Positions 12,254 to 21,005 of a stretch of DNA of 64,000 bases are shown here, piece by piece. The stretch comes from Protula sp. h YS-2021 (lineage: Eukaryota; Annelida; Polychaeta; Sabellida; Serpulidae): NCBI GenBank assembly GCA_949752745.1, contig OX457024.1, forward strand, positions 111,280,219 through 111,344,218, in the 5' to 3' direction. Each line of letters opens with the position of its first letter. Position 1 is the stretch's first letter. The notes below the pieces were generated by a model. The model was not told the DNA's origin, ran no database searches, and saw nothing but the letters and a program-made list of their open reading frames with translations. Both the position numbers and the translations under genes were made by a program.

Positions 12254-12404
12254 CATAGAATTACATGTATTTGTTAAATCACACCGAAAGGGAATGCCCC
12301 GTTAAAGAAGTGACGTAATACAATGTAATTCCCCAATTCTGATTGGCTCTTGTGGAATTGGAGTGGTACTGTTCGAACTGCTGCAGAAAAAAAGTTTTTT
12401 CCTA
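12254..12404 (+). repeat. Dispersed repeat copy A
   Basis: About 150 bp nearly identical to 12693-12842. It contains AAATCACACCGAAAGGGAAT, TGACGTAATACAATGTAATT and GAACTGCTGCAG. An older inverted relative lies at 6709-6787. Confidence 0.85.
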
Positions 12405-12692
12405 GCAAGAGGTTCTCACTTGAAAGTTTTACAAGGGAATTGCAGATACTTATCCAGGCGAACGCAAACCATTCAGAAAGCAGTGTTTTCGAAGCAAAAT
12501 GGAGTAAATTTCTCTTTCTTCTAGAGCTTTAAATGTTGGCTAAAATTCACAACGGAAGAAGTATTTTTTTTTTTACACTTTTCTCTCTCTCTCTTATGTA
12601 TGTGTTCTTTTTCAGTTTCTATGTTCTCATTGTAAAAAATAATCAAAACTTTCAATAAAAAAACTGATTCCCTCGAAGAGATTGGAGGATCA

Positions 12693-12842
12693 CATAGAAT
12701 TACGTGTATTTGTTAAATCACACCGAAAGGGAATGCCCCGTTAACGAAGTGACGTAATACAATGTAATTCCCCAATTCTGATTGGCTCTTGTGGAATTGG
12801 AGTGGAACTGTTCGAACTGCTGCAGCAAAAAGTTTTTTCCTA
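12693..12842 (+). repeat. Dispersed repeat copy B
   Basis: Direct repeat of 12254-12404, with start points 439 bp apart. A few substitutions separate the copies (for example TTAAAGAAG against TTAACGAAG). It could be a local duplication or two insertions of one short element. Confidence 0.85.
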
Positions 12843-13608
12843 TGACGTGAAATAATAAACCGGAAGCAAAACCCATCGAAAAGTGGAGGAAATCCCCAGG
12901 TCCGCTTCACTGCCTCCTCAAACCTCCCCTCCCCTCCCTACCCCCGCCCCCCTCCCGCCCCCGTGCTTGCAAAACCTATGTGTGACCCTTTACACAATAT
13001 GCGGATATGCGATTTACACGGTAGATCGATGGTTGAAGTCAAATGAAATAGAAATGCATTATTCTTAAAATTAATTACCCCTTTCAAGAAAGAATAAAAA
13101 AAAAAAAACTTTTTCAATAGCTACAGATTCGCCTGCTGTGGTTTATGACGTCATTAAGTCTTCAAACAATTTTCTCTCAAACTCAGATGTAAAAGAAGCC
13201 TTAAGGAAGCGTGTAGGAAGCAAAGACGATACAAGATTATAGAACCACCTCATCGAACTACCCCCAGCTCGTTTTTTCTCTCTTTTTTTGCATAAATTAA
13301 TTTTGCAGTTTCGTTTCTTTCCATTCTTTTTTTTTTTTTTCTTTCTTTTTTCTCCGTTTTCTTTCTGTTTCTATATTCTTCTTTCTCTGATTATGACATT
13401 ATCGCCCAATGAATACGAAATAAATTGGACGTAATTTGGTTGAAAAAGAAACATCAGGTAAAGTGGGGATGGCTCTGGCTAGGGGAGGGGTGAGGGGGGG
13501 TGTGAAGGCGAGGTCTGGGGAGGTGGTAACGGGTTTTATAATTGGTTGTCTTTGTTCCTAACTAATGATCAGTTGTTTTTATGAAAATGTTCCACACTGC
13601 CTAAATCA
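12843..13608. other. Host non-coding stretch left of the Polinton
   Basis: C-rich tract at 12917-12962, T/C-rich tract at 13270-13385, G-rich tract at 13480-13520. No gene seen. This is the target side of the Polinton insertion. Confidence 0.5.
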
Positions 13609-13614
13609 CATATC
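13609..13614. repeat. Polinton target-site duplication, left copy
   Basis: CATATC directly precedes the element terminus AGTAGGGAAG and is repeated at 31584-31589 after the other terminus. A 6-bp duplication is the known Polinton/Maverick signature. Confidence 0.95.
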
Positions 13615-13628
13615 AGTAGGGAAGAAAC

Positions 13629-13703
13629 GAGAGTTCTGGACCAAAAATTGGCGCCAAAATGACGTCACAGGGTGGTCCAGAACTCTCATGAGAGTTCTGG
13701 ACC
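13629..13703. promoter_or_regulatory. Triple 14-bp terminal motif with a 30-bp perfect palindrome
   Basis: GAGAGTTCTGGACC occurs at 13629-13642 (+), 13674-13687 (-) and 13690-13703 (+). The last two form a perfect 30-bp palindrome centred on CATG. The same set lies mirrored at the right end (31495-31569). Position next to the terminus suggests integrase or terminal-protein/replication-origin recognition sites, which is inference. Confidence 0.6.
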
Positions 13704-14056
13704 AGATGGTAATTGAAAGAGCGCGCGCCTGTATGAATGACGTCATAATGAGGTCATCATGACATCATTAGTCACGTGACATGTCAATCATGTGTCACGT
13801 GTCATATGTCACGTGTCATGTGTCAATCATGTGTTATGTAACTTCCACCGTATATGAGGAATATTTTCCCGATCAATAACCTTCTGACCGGAATGGCTCA
13901 GTCGGTAGAGCATAGGACCCGTAATGCTGAAGCATGATCTGAAGGTCGGTGGTTCGAGCCCGCCCTCCGGCACTACTTTCACTTTCTGTCAATCATATCA
14001 TTTAGGTTGTCAAAGTGAGTCATTCGTCACGCGACCTGTCAATCATATGTCACGTG
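13660..14056. promoter_or_regulatory. Cluster of CRE-like and E-box-like sites in the TIR
   Basis: TGACGTCA occurs at 13660-13667 and 13738-13745. CACGTG occurs at 13773-13778, 13796-13801, 13810-13815 and 14051-14056. These are consensus sites of CREB/ATF and bHLH-zip factors. A role as a transcription control region or enhancer in the TIR is inferred. Confidence 0.4.
13887..13972 (+). tRNA. tRNA-like gene in left TIR, with possible 13-nt intron
   Basis: The 86-nt segment folds as a cloverleaf: D arm GCTC/GAGC, T arm GGTGG-TTCGAGC-CCGCC and a discriminator A. The acceptor has mismatches at its ends. Box A (TGGCTCAGTCGG) and box B (GGTTCGAGCCC) match the type 2 RNA polymerase III promoter. 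Taking 13924-13936 as an intron after position 37 gives normal spacing throughout. The apparent anticodon is CGT (Thr), but position 33 is C rather than U and one anticodon-stem pair is mismatched, so function is doubtful. Confidence 0.5.
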
Positions 14057-14125
14057 ACCTATAAATCATGTTTCATGTGGCTCTAATTGTATATGAGGAA
14101 AATTTTCCCGATCATAAACCTTCTG

Positions 14126-14210
14126 GCCTGAATGGCTCAGTTGGTAGAGCATAGGACCCGTAAGCGGACCCATGATCTGAAGGTCAATGGATCGAACCCG
14201 CCCTCGGGCA
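14126..14210 (+). pseudogene. Second tRNA-like copy in left TIR
   Basis: This 85-nt segment is homologous to 13887-13972, with box A TGGCTCAGTTGG and a one-mismatch box B (GGATCGAACCC). The T stem has two mismatches. The two copies start 239 bp apart and share flanking sequence (CGATCA.AAACCTTCTG), so they arose by segmental duplication. Confidence 0.5.
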
Positions 14211-14221
14211 TCACTTTCATA

Positions 14222-14391
14222 TCATGGGGACCCCCCCCCCCTGGTGAAGAATCATATACCATGGGGACCCCCCCCCCTGGTGAAGAATCATATACCATGG
14301 GGACCCCCCCCCCCCTGGTGAAGAATCATATACCATGGGGACCCCCCCCCCCCTGGTGAAGAATCATATACCATGGGGACCCCCCCCCCCC
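14222..14391. repeat. C-run minisatellite in left TIR
   Basis: Five units of about 39 bp alternate CATGGGGA, a run of 8-12 C and TGGTGAAGAATCATATACC. Unit length varies with the C run. The mirror copy lies at about 30801-30980. Confidence 0.9.
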
Positions 14392-14768
14392 AGGATGTGA
14401 TTCAACACTCCTATAAGAGCACATTGTCTGTGCACATATGCATCATTCATGCTCTGACTGCCGTTGGATACACATGGAAAAAAAAGTGAAAACAGTTGCT
14501 CTTACCTATTGTGTTGTGCTGTGCTGTTGAAGAACAAGTGAAGGGTTGACTGGAATACACATAGGAGACGAAGTGAAACTAGGATGTGATTCAACACTCC
14601 TATAAGAGCACATTGTCTGTGTACATTTGCATCATTCATGCTCTGACTGCCGTTGGATACACATGGGAAAAAAAGTGAAAACAGTTGCTCTTACCTATTG
14701 TGTTGTGCTGTGCTGTTGAAGAACAAGTGAAGGATTGACTGGAATACACATAGGAGACGAAGTGAAAC
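14392..14768 (+). repeat. 189-bp tandem duplication in left TIR
   Basis: Two head-to-tail copies (14392-14580 and 14581-14768) begin AGGATGTGATTCAACACTCC and end GAGACGAAGTGAAAC. Mirror copies are at 30424-30800. Decayed GAAGTGAAA.ATT units continue to about 14870, then a poly(T) run occupies 14908-14940. Confidence 0.9.
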
Positions 14769-14903
14769 ATTGGTTATTCTTTGGAAAAAGGAAGTGAAAC
14801 ATTAGCTATTCATTGGAAAAGAGAAGTGAAAGATTTGGTTATTCTTTGGAAAAGGGAAGTGCAAGATTGGAAGACAAATTAACCAATGACTTGTGGTAAG
14901 TCA

Positions 14904-14941
<38 letters not shown>

Positions 14942-15150
14942 GTTTGTGTTCACTTTTATGACTCTGTGACATTATGTGACAACATGTGACTGTGACATCA
15001 TGTGACTCTGTAACATTATGTGACTGTGTAACTTTTTTTTTTATTTTTTTATTTTTATTTTTTTATTATTATTATTATGATAATATTTAATTAGTCATAT
15101 TTCAATGGTTTCCCCATTACAGTAACCACACACACACAGCATAAGTACAT

Positions 15151-15395
15151 GTGTACAGAGTGTGGGGGAAAACCGACTGAGAAATTTTAGAATGCACTCG
15201 TACAGAGTGTGGTGGAAAACCGATCGATAATTTCAGAGTGCACTCGTACAGAGTGTGGTGGAAAACCGATCGATAATTTCAGAGTGCACTCGTACAGAGT
15301 GTGAGGGAAAACCGATCGATAATTTCAGAGTGCACTCGTACAGAGTGTGAGGGAAAACCGATCGATAAATTCAGAGTGCGCTCGAGTGTGGGAAC
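15151..15395 (+). repeat. 46-bp tandem array in left TIR
   Basis: Five units carry CGTACAGAGTGTGGTGGAAA, ACCGATCGATAATTTC and AGAGTGCACT. Each includes the palindrome ATCGAT. The mirror array is at 29791-30030. Confidence 0.9.
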
Positions 15396-15448
15396 AATCA
15401 ATAAATTTGAGAAGGAATGGGAATTTCCCTACGTTAAGTCTAATGTTA

Positions 15449-15950
15449 TGTTCTAAAGTTATAGTAGTTGGAAAATGACACTTCTAAAGCACATTTAACA
15501 AATGTAGGTTTTTAACACCATATAATATATAAAATAAGTTTGAACATTTTAGCATGCTACTTATTTGAATGTTCTAAAGTTATAGTAGTGGAAAAATGGT
15601 GGTTCTAGACCAACTTTAACAAATTTAGTTTTTAACACCATATGATATATAAAATAAGTTTGAACATTTTAGCACGCTACTTATTTGAATATTCTAAAGT
15701 CATAGTAGTTGAAAAATGGTGGTTCTAGACCAATTTTAACAAATTTTGTTTTTTGACAACATATGATGTATAAAATAAGTTTAAACATTATACAATGGTG
15801 TAGTAGAGTAAAAATGAGGGTTCTAGACCAACTTTAACAAATTTTGTTTTTTGACAAAATATGATGTATAAAATAAGTTTGAACATTTTACCATGGTGTA
15901 GTAGGGTAAAAATCAGGGTTCTAATCCAAAATTTAATTTTTTTTTTGAAA
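15449..15950 (+). repeat. ~120-bp diverged array in left TIR
   Basis: About four diverged units carry TTCTAAAGTTATAGTAGT, GGTTCTAGACCAACTTTAAC and ATAAAATAAGTTTGAACATT. The mirror is at about 29260-29735. It lies directly upstream of the polymerase gene on the left and of the 29156 gene on the right, so it sits in both cassettes' likely promoter region. Confidence 0.85.
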
Positions 15951-16036
15951 ACATATTATGCTTTTCTTAATGCTTTCAGGTATCGTCAGAACACATCGCT
16001 CTCCGCTAGATGTCTCTGCAATACATGCCTAGGCGG

Positions 16037-16044
16037 TATAAATA
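16037..16044 (+). promoter_or_regulatory. TATA box of the DNA polymerase gene
   Basis: TATAAATA lies 59 bp upstream of the polymerase ATG (16103) and just inside the TIR boundary in unique sequence. A start site near 16070 would give a short leader. This box is not in the right-hand cassette. Confidence 0.5.
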
Positions 16045-16102
16045 GGATGAGTGAGACCTACATTTCATCATATCAGTTTAAGCAATTGACGTGACAACAA
16101 CA

Positions 16103-19100
16103 ATGGCATCTAATTCAGACACATCAGTCGTCTGTCATGATTGTAATGTAACATTTCCATCTCTGGAATTGTTCGTAGCACATACATGCAAACAAGCTAA
16201 GATGAAACGTGCTAATGAAGAGCTTGTTGAGATGATTGAAGCCAAGAGACGAAAGACGGTACAAGATGGTGTTATCAGACCTGATCCGTTCCTCTGCTGT
16301 GAATGCATTAAAATATTTCCATCTATGGATACTTATGATGCACATGTATGCACACCAGCTGAGATGGAAAATGCGTCTCATGAAGAACATGTTTCAAAGA
16401 AAGAAAAAACAGGACAAGTAGGGAGAGGTAGAAGGGTTAGTCTGGGAGAAAACGCGCAGGAAAGACGATTTGAGTCTGAGGATGGATCGGATTTACTGCT
16501 TGAAATGCGACAACAAGAGAACCGTATCAAGGCACATTTGTTGGAGACCTTAAACTATGGAATGAAATGGTACATTGTCGTTCATGCACGTTTCAAGAAA
16601 CTGACAGCGAATGCTGAAGGTGTTATGGTAGAACAAGTGGATAATTCATTTATCAGCAGTCCAACATATACAGCATACAACCCAGCAGATATTGAGCAGG
16701 ACTTACCAGACGCCTATAAAGAATTGTTTACTAAGTTTGATGAACATGAGCGACAAGGCTCTGGCTGGGTATTGGATAACATACTGTATATTGAAGTACA
16801 TACAGCTACGTCAGCGCCACTGGATGCGAGTAGTTTTATTCCACTACCGAAGAAAGTGAAGAATACAAAAGGTGTATTAAACATTTACAATGATGACAAC
16901 AAGTGTTTCTTATGGTCTGTATTAGCTTACCTTCACCCTCATGAGAACAACTCACATCGCGTGAATCATTACACACCATTTGAGAAGGAATTAAAGACAG
17001 AGGGCATGACATTTCCAACACCGATTACGGACATTCCAAAGTTTGAAAAGGAGAATGATATGTCTATCAACGTGTTTGGATATGAGCAAGATGTAGTTGT
17101 TCCGATACAACTGAGTCGAAACACCAGTGCGAGAGAAATCAACTTGCTTTTGATTAGCAATGACAAGAAAAGGCATTACTGCCTCATCAAGAATTTCAGC
17201 AGACTTATGTCTTATCGATCAAAGCATAATGGTGTAGCTTTTTATTGTTTCAACTGTCTTCACGGGTTTATGCGACAAGAGCTTTTAGATAAGCATCGTG
17301 AAGTGTGTGGCAAGCATGGCGCGCAACGTTTATCATTTCCCAAGGAACCCTTCATCAAGTTCAAGAATGTGGCTAAACAACAGCGAGCACCGTTTGTGAT
17401 TTATGCAGACTTTGAATGTTTCACGCAAAAGCATGAAGGAGACAAGTATCAACATCATCGTCCAAACAGCTTTGCCTATGTGGTTGTGAGCCAGTACAAC
17501 ACACGTGCACCAGTCGTGTATCGAGGAGACAATGCCGTAAAGGTCTTTTTAGACCATATGTTGAATGAACGTGATCGTATTGTACGTGGTTTAGAGCGGC
17601 CAAAGGAAATGGTTATGACTTCCGAAGACAAAGAGAATTTTAAGAACGCTGTTGATTGCTACATTTGTCATGAACCTCTAGGAGCAGATCGTGTGAGAGA
17701 TCATGACCATATCAATGGCAAATATCGCGGAGCTGCACATAGTGAATGCAACTTACAATTCCGACTTAGAAAGGATAAGCAGGGGGATAAAGATTCTTTT
17801 ATCATTCCTGTGTTTTTCCACAATTTGCGAGGTTATGACAGTCACCTTATCATGGAGGAAATTGGGAAATTCAAAGATGAAACGATTACAGTCATTCCCA
17901 ACACCATTGAGAAATATATTGCATTCACCATGAGCAATCTGAAATTTACAGACAGCTTTCAGTTCATGAGTACCTCTCTACAGAAGTTGGTATCCAACCT
18001 TGCAGCAGAAGGCAAAGACAACTTCTACAACATGACCTCTCACATTCACGATAGTAACCAGCAAGATTTGCTGCTGAGAAAGGGAGTGTACCCCTACGAT
18101 TACGTGGACGAGCCATCCAAGTTTGCTGAAACACAGCTACCATCAAAGGACAAGTTTTATAGTCAGCTTAGCGAAGAGGACATTAGCGATGAGGATTATG
18201 CACATGCGCAGAAGGTGTGGGATACATTCAACTGTACAACATTTGGTGAATACCACGACCTGTACCTGAAATCAGATGTGTTATTACTAGCTGACGTGTT
18301 TGAAAACTTTCGTCAAGTATGCCTCAACACGTATGAATTGGATCCTGCTCATTACTATACAGCACCAGGACTGTCGTGGGATGCAATGTTAAAAGCGACA
18401 AAGGTGAAGTTGGAATTGATCAATGACATTGACATGTACCAAATGGTTGAGCAAGGCATACGTGGAGGAATATCCGTGATCACACACAAGTATGCGAAAG
18501 CAAATAATCCCTACGTAGCAGAATACAATTCTGAGATACCAAACAACTACCTGATGTACCTCGACGCAAACAACTTGTATGGCTGGGCCATGTCACAAAG
18601 CATGCCACAAAGAGGATTTATGTGGGTGAGCGAGCCAGAATCCATTGACTTCATGGATGTGGATGAAGATGATGACATTGGATTCATTTTGGAAGTGGAT
18701 TTAGAATATCCAAATTCAATCCATGATCGTCATAATTACTACCCAGTGGCTCCAGAACGGAAATGTGTCAAATTTGGAGAATTGTCAGAGTACAGTCAGA
18801 AGCTACTGGAAGATCTAAACATGAAAGGCAAACCCAGTGAAAAGCTCATTCCTAACTTGTCTGACAAGAAGAAATATGTACTTCATTACAGGAATTTACA
18901 ACAGTACGTCTCACTGGGGTTGAAAGTCACTAAAGTACATCGCGCCATCATGTTTGAACAGAGCAAATGGTTGGCAAAATACATTACCTTGAACACGGAA
19001 AAGAGAAAATTGGCCAAGAACCCATTTGAGAAAGACTTCTTCAAACTGATGAACAACTCGGTGTTTGGCAAAACCATGGAAAATGTGAGAAAGCGAATCA

Positions 19101-19810
19101 ATGTTGAACTTGTTCACAAGGAAAAGCGGTTCAAGAAACTTGTAGCCAAACCTTCTTTCCACAAATTCAAAATTTTCAACGAAGATTTGACCGCGGTACA
19201 TTTGCGCAAAGTGGATTTGCTTCTGGATAAACCCATTCAAGTTGGTTTCACCATTCTCGACCTCAGCAAAGTGCTTATGTTCAACTTTCATTACAACTAC
19301 ATCATGGCCAAGTATCCCAATGCCAAGTTATTGTTCAGCGACACCGACAGTCTATGTTACGACATAGAAACGGAAGATATCTACAAGGATATGCAGCAGG
19401 ATGCTGACCTGTTCGACACAAGTGACTATCCACCGGATCATTTCCTACATTCCAACGTGAACAAAAAAGTGCTCGGGAAAATGAAGGATGAGACGGCAGG
19501 CGTCCCTATTGAAGAGTTTGTTGGACTCAGACCGAAAATGTACAGTTTATTGTGTGGTGGGAAAGAAAAACGTACGGCCAAAGGCATCACTCGAGCTTGT
19601 CAAAGACGCATTAAACATGTGCAGTATAGAGACAGTTTGTTTAAGAAAACTCAAACGATGGCTACAGGACACATTATCCGAAGTCATAGTCACCAGCTTT
19701 TCTCGGAGAAGTTGAGGAAAGTAGCCCTCTCCCCATATGATGACAAGCGATATGTGATGAGTGATGGCTATTCCACCTTAGCGCATGGACATTACAAGGC
19801 TGTGGTATAA
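16103..19810 (+). CDS. pPolB: Protein-primed family B DNA polymerase of the Polinton
   Basis: The 1235-residue protein replicates the element from protein-primed termini. I chose ATG 16103 (context ACAACAATGG) over the in-frame GTG at 16091. N-terminal C2H2/C2HC-like fingers lie at residues ~11-29 and ~66-83, and a third Cys/His cluster near 375-395. The exonuclease motifs are D436/E438 (YADFE), N574-D579 (HNLRGYD) and Y721-D725. A Cys/His HNH-like insertion (from C519, with RDHDHINGKYRG) lies between Exo I and Exo II, as in other Polinton polymerases. Polymerase motif A has D821 (DANNLYG), motif B has K981 (KLMNNSVFG), and motif C is DTDS at 1080-1083, followed by the K.Y motif. Residues 268-358 carry a conserved NDDNKCF...HYCLI block. 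All catalytic residues are present and the frame is unbroken. Confidence 0.96.
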   Translation: MASNSDTSVVCHDCNVTFPSLELFVAHTCKQAKMKRANEELVEMIEAKRRKTVQDGVIRPDPFLCCECIKIFPSMDTYDAHVCTPAEMENASHEEHVSKKEKTGQVGRGRRVSLGENAQERRFESEDGSDLLLEMRQQENRIKAHLLETLNYGMKWYIVVHARFKKLTANAEGVMVEQVDNSFISSPTYTAYNPADIEQDLPDAYKELFTKFDEHERQGSGWVLDNILYIEVHTATSAPLDASSFIPLPKKVKNTKGVLNIYNDDNKCFLWSVLAYLHPHENNSHRVNHYTPFEKELKTEGMTFPTPITDIPKFEKENDMSINVFGYEQDVVVPIQLSRNTSAREINLLLISNDKKRHYCLIKNFSRLMSYRSKHNGVAFYCFNCLHGFMRQELLDKHREVCGKHGAQRLSFPKEPFIKFKNVAKQQRAPFVIYADFECFTQKHEGDKYQHHRPNSFAYVVVSQYNTRAPVVYRGDNAVKVFLDHMLNERDRIVRGLERPKEMVMTSEDKENFKNAVDCYICHEPLGADRVRDHDHINGKYRGAAHSECNLQFRLRKDKQGDKDSFIIPVFFHNLRGYDSHLIMEEIGKFKDETITVIPNTIEKYIAFTMSNLKFTDSFQFMSTSLQKLVSNLAAEGKDNFYNMTSHIHDSNQQDLLLRKGVYPYDYVDEPSKFAETQLPSKDKFYSQLSEEDISDEDYAHAQKVWDTFNCTTFGEYHDLYLKSDVLLLADVFENFRQVCLNTYELDPAHYYTAPGLSWDAMLKATKVKLELINDIDMYQMVEQGIRGGISVITHKYAKANNPYVAEYNSEIPNNYLMYLDANNLYGWAMSQSMPQRGFMWVSEPESIDFMDVDEDDDIGFILEVDLEYPNSIHDRHNYYPVAPERKCVKFGELSEYSQKLLEDLNMKGKPSEKLIPNLSDKKKYVLHYRNLQQYVSLGLKVTKVHRAIMFEQSKWLAKYITLNTEKRKLAKNPFEKDFFKLMNNSVFGKTMENVRKRINVELVHKEKRFKKLVAKPSFHKFKIFNEDLTAVHLRKVDLLLDKPIQVGFTILDLSKVLMFNFHYNYIMAKYPNAKLLFSDTDSLCYDIETEDIYKDMQQDADLFDTSDYPPDHFLHSNVNKKVLGKMKDETAGVPIEEFVGLRPKMYSLLCGGKEKRTAKGITRACQRRIKHVQYRDSLFKKTQTMATGHIIRSHSHQLFSEKLRKVALSPYDDKRYVMSDGYSTLAHGHYKAVV

Positions 19811-19814
19811 AAGG
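19806..19814 (+). promoter_or_regulatory. TATA box overlapping the polymerase stop codon
   Basis: TATAAAAGG begins two bases before the polymerase TAA and lies 54 bp upstream of the next ATG (19868). The same nonamer precedes the minus-strand gene at 28663. It suggests the PC4-like gene has its own promoter. Confidence 0.5.
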
Positions 19815-19867
19815 GGGAGGTCCTCCAACGGAAGAGTTATTTGAGGTGCGAACATTGAAGTGTTAAC

Positions 19868-20224
19868 ATGGAACGTGAAAGTCGTAAGAGATCTACAACT
19901 GATATGGATACTCTTGCAGATGCAGTTAAAGACTTAAAAGTGAAAAATCCTACCACTACCATCAAGAAATTGAAAGTGGAGACAGCACCAACACCACAGT
20001 CGTGGGATGGAATGCTTTCTCTAGGAAATGGAAAGTATATCAAAATTATGAAACAAAGCAATGAAGGAGTGGTAAACATTCGCAAGTACCTGAGAGATGA
20101 GGGGACTGGAAAAAACCGTCCAACGAAAAAGGGAATTTTGCTGACAATACCTGAATGGAAAATGTTGAAGAAGCAGGTGAAAGAAGTGGATAAAAGGCTT
20201 CGCAGACAAGAAGACGACTCATAA
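19868..20224 (+). CDS. PC4-like single-stranded-DNA-binding protein
   Basis: The 118-residue protein has a basic N-terminal tail (to about residue 45) and a C-terminal domain with the PC4/p15 pattern: GNGKYIKIMK, VNIRKYL, a charged turn, KKGILLT, then EWKMLKKQV. In the PC4 family this fold dimerises and binds single-stranded DNA, and it acts as a transcription coactivator. In a protein-primed replicon it could coat displaced strands or regulate late genes, which is inference. The start context is GTGTTAACATGG, and the integrase start is preceded by the same GTGTTAAC. It follows the polymerase by 57 bp. Confidence 0.75.
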   Translation: MERESRKRSTTDMDTLADAVKDLKVKNPTTTIKKLKVETAPTPQSWDGMLSLGNGKYIKIMKQSNEGVVNIRKYLRDEGTGKNRPTKKGILLTIPEWKMLKKQVKEVDKRLRRQEDDS

Positions 20225-20236
20225 CAAGGTAAAAAC

Positions 20237-20608
20237 ATGAATGCACTCATGCTGAACCGTGGTGCTTACCTTACTGTAAATGATAGGAATGAAGTGATAC
20301 TAGGTTCTCAGACAAGTTATCATCGGTTTAAACCTGAAGTGTGGAAAGACTTTAAAAACATACCACTTGAACATGGGTTTAAACGTAGACTTGAAAATAA
20401 AGTGGAAGTGACGGTGGCTGAATATGATTCTAACATACGTGTAGAAATCTGTAGAAATCTTTTACAGGATTATCCAGAGGATTATAAGGGAGTTGTGCCA
20501 GATACACCATATACAGATTTGATCATCTTTGATATCAAGAACTGGCGCGCAGTCTTACGATTCCTAGAAGTGATACAACATCCACTCTTCGCCATCTTGC
20601 GAGCATAA
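20237..20608 (+). CDS. Small Polinton protein, divergent PC4-fold candidate
   Basis: The 123-residue protein starts 12 bp after the PC4-like stop. Its N-terminal half has a short strand-rich segment (GAYLTVNDRNEVIL, then FKPEVWKDF) and its second half has VEVTVAEYDSNIRVEI...DLIIFDIKNWRAVLRFLEVI. Each half resembles the beta-meander plus 'W..L' helix order of the PC4 domain, so it may be a tandem pseudo-dimer. I recognise no named family. Function may parallel the neighbouring PC4-like protein. Confidence 0.65.
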   Translation: MNALMLNRGAYLTVNDRNEVILGSQTSYHRFKPEVWKDFKNIPLEHGFKRRLENKVEVTVAEYDSNIRVEICRNLLQDYPEDYKGVVPDTPYTDLIIFDIKNWRAVLRFLEVIQHPLFAILRA

Positions 20609-20663
20609 AAAACGTCTTTGCAGACAAGGAGACAGCTCATAGTTCATCTGACTGTTGAACGAG

Positions 20664-21005
20664 ATGGAAGACTTTTTATCGGAATATGAACCCATTACGC
20701 ATGGATTCTCATATCTGAGAAACGTATATGATGACATCGTGCTAAAACATTTTGGAAAGTATATCATTCTATCAACTGACGAACAATCTGTGTTGAAAGA
20801 CCATCTAGAGAAGCTGAGGATACCTGGCTTTCTCCTGAAACTCTCAGAGGATTTAGAAGTGCGTGTGACTGAGAACTATTTAGACGTGTTTGTACGATTT
20901 CGCCAAAATGACGAGCTTACAAAATGCTACGACTACATCACCCTCAACACAGTGGAATGGCATGCTCTGTTACAAGCATTGGATTGGAAAGAACCTGACG
21001 CTTGA
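20664..21005 (+). CDS. Small Polinton protein, divergent PC4-fold candidate
   Basis: The 113-residue protein starts at ATG 20664 (a TTG lies three codons upstream in frame and is not used). A first half (DDIVLKHFGKYIILSTDEQSV) is followed by LEVRVTENYLDVFVRF...DYITLNTVEWHALLQAL, matching the strand/strand/W-helix pattern of its neighbours. Its last 44 nt overlap the next gene in another frame. Confidence 0.6.
   Translation: MEDFLSEYEPITHGFSYLRNVYDDIVLKHFGKYIILSTDEQSVLKDHLEKLRIPGFLLKLSEDLEVRVTENYLDVFVRFRQNDELTKCYDYITLNTVEWHALLQALDWKEPDA

Larger units (their letters stand above)
13615..16004 (+). repeat. Polinton left terminal inverted repeat (2390 bp)
   Basis: The reverse complement of 29178-31583 matches from AGTAGGGAAGAAACGAGAG inward to ACACATCGCTCTCC at 16004, after which the two sides diverge. 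The repeat contains, in order: terminal motif repeats, a palindrome, CRE- and E-box-like sites, two tRNA-like genes, a C-run array, a 189-bp duplication, a poly(T) tract, a 46-bp array and a ~120-bp array. It ends 98 bp before the polymerase ATG. Confidence 0.95.

Noticed and set aside
14132..14359. 75-codon frame starting MAQLVEHRTRK
   Set aside because: It is the translation of a tRNA-like sequence followed by the C-run array, a well-known false-ORF type.
15861..16094. 77-codon frame just before the polymerase
   Set aside because: Runs across the TIR array and its boundary, with no motif; probably leader sequence.
16091..16102. GTG start for the polymerase, and similar non-ATG starts for other Polinton genes (20655, 27715)
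   Set aside because: Eukaryotic initiation strongly favours the nearby ATG codons, which have suitable context.
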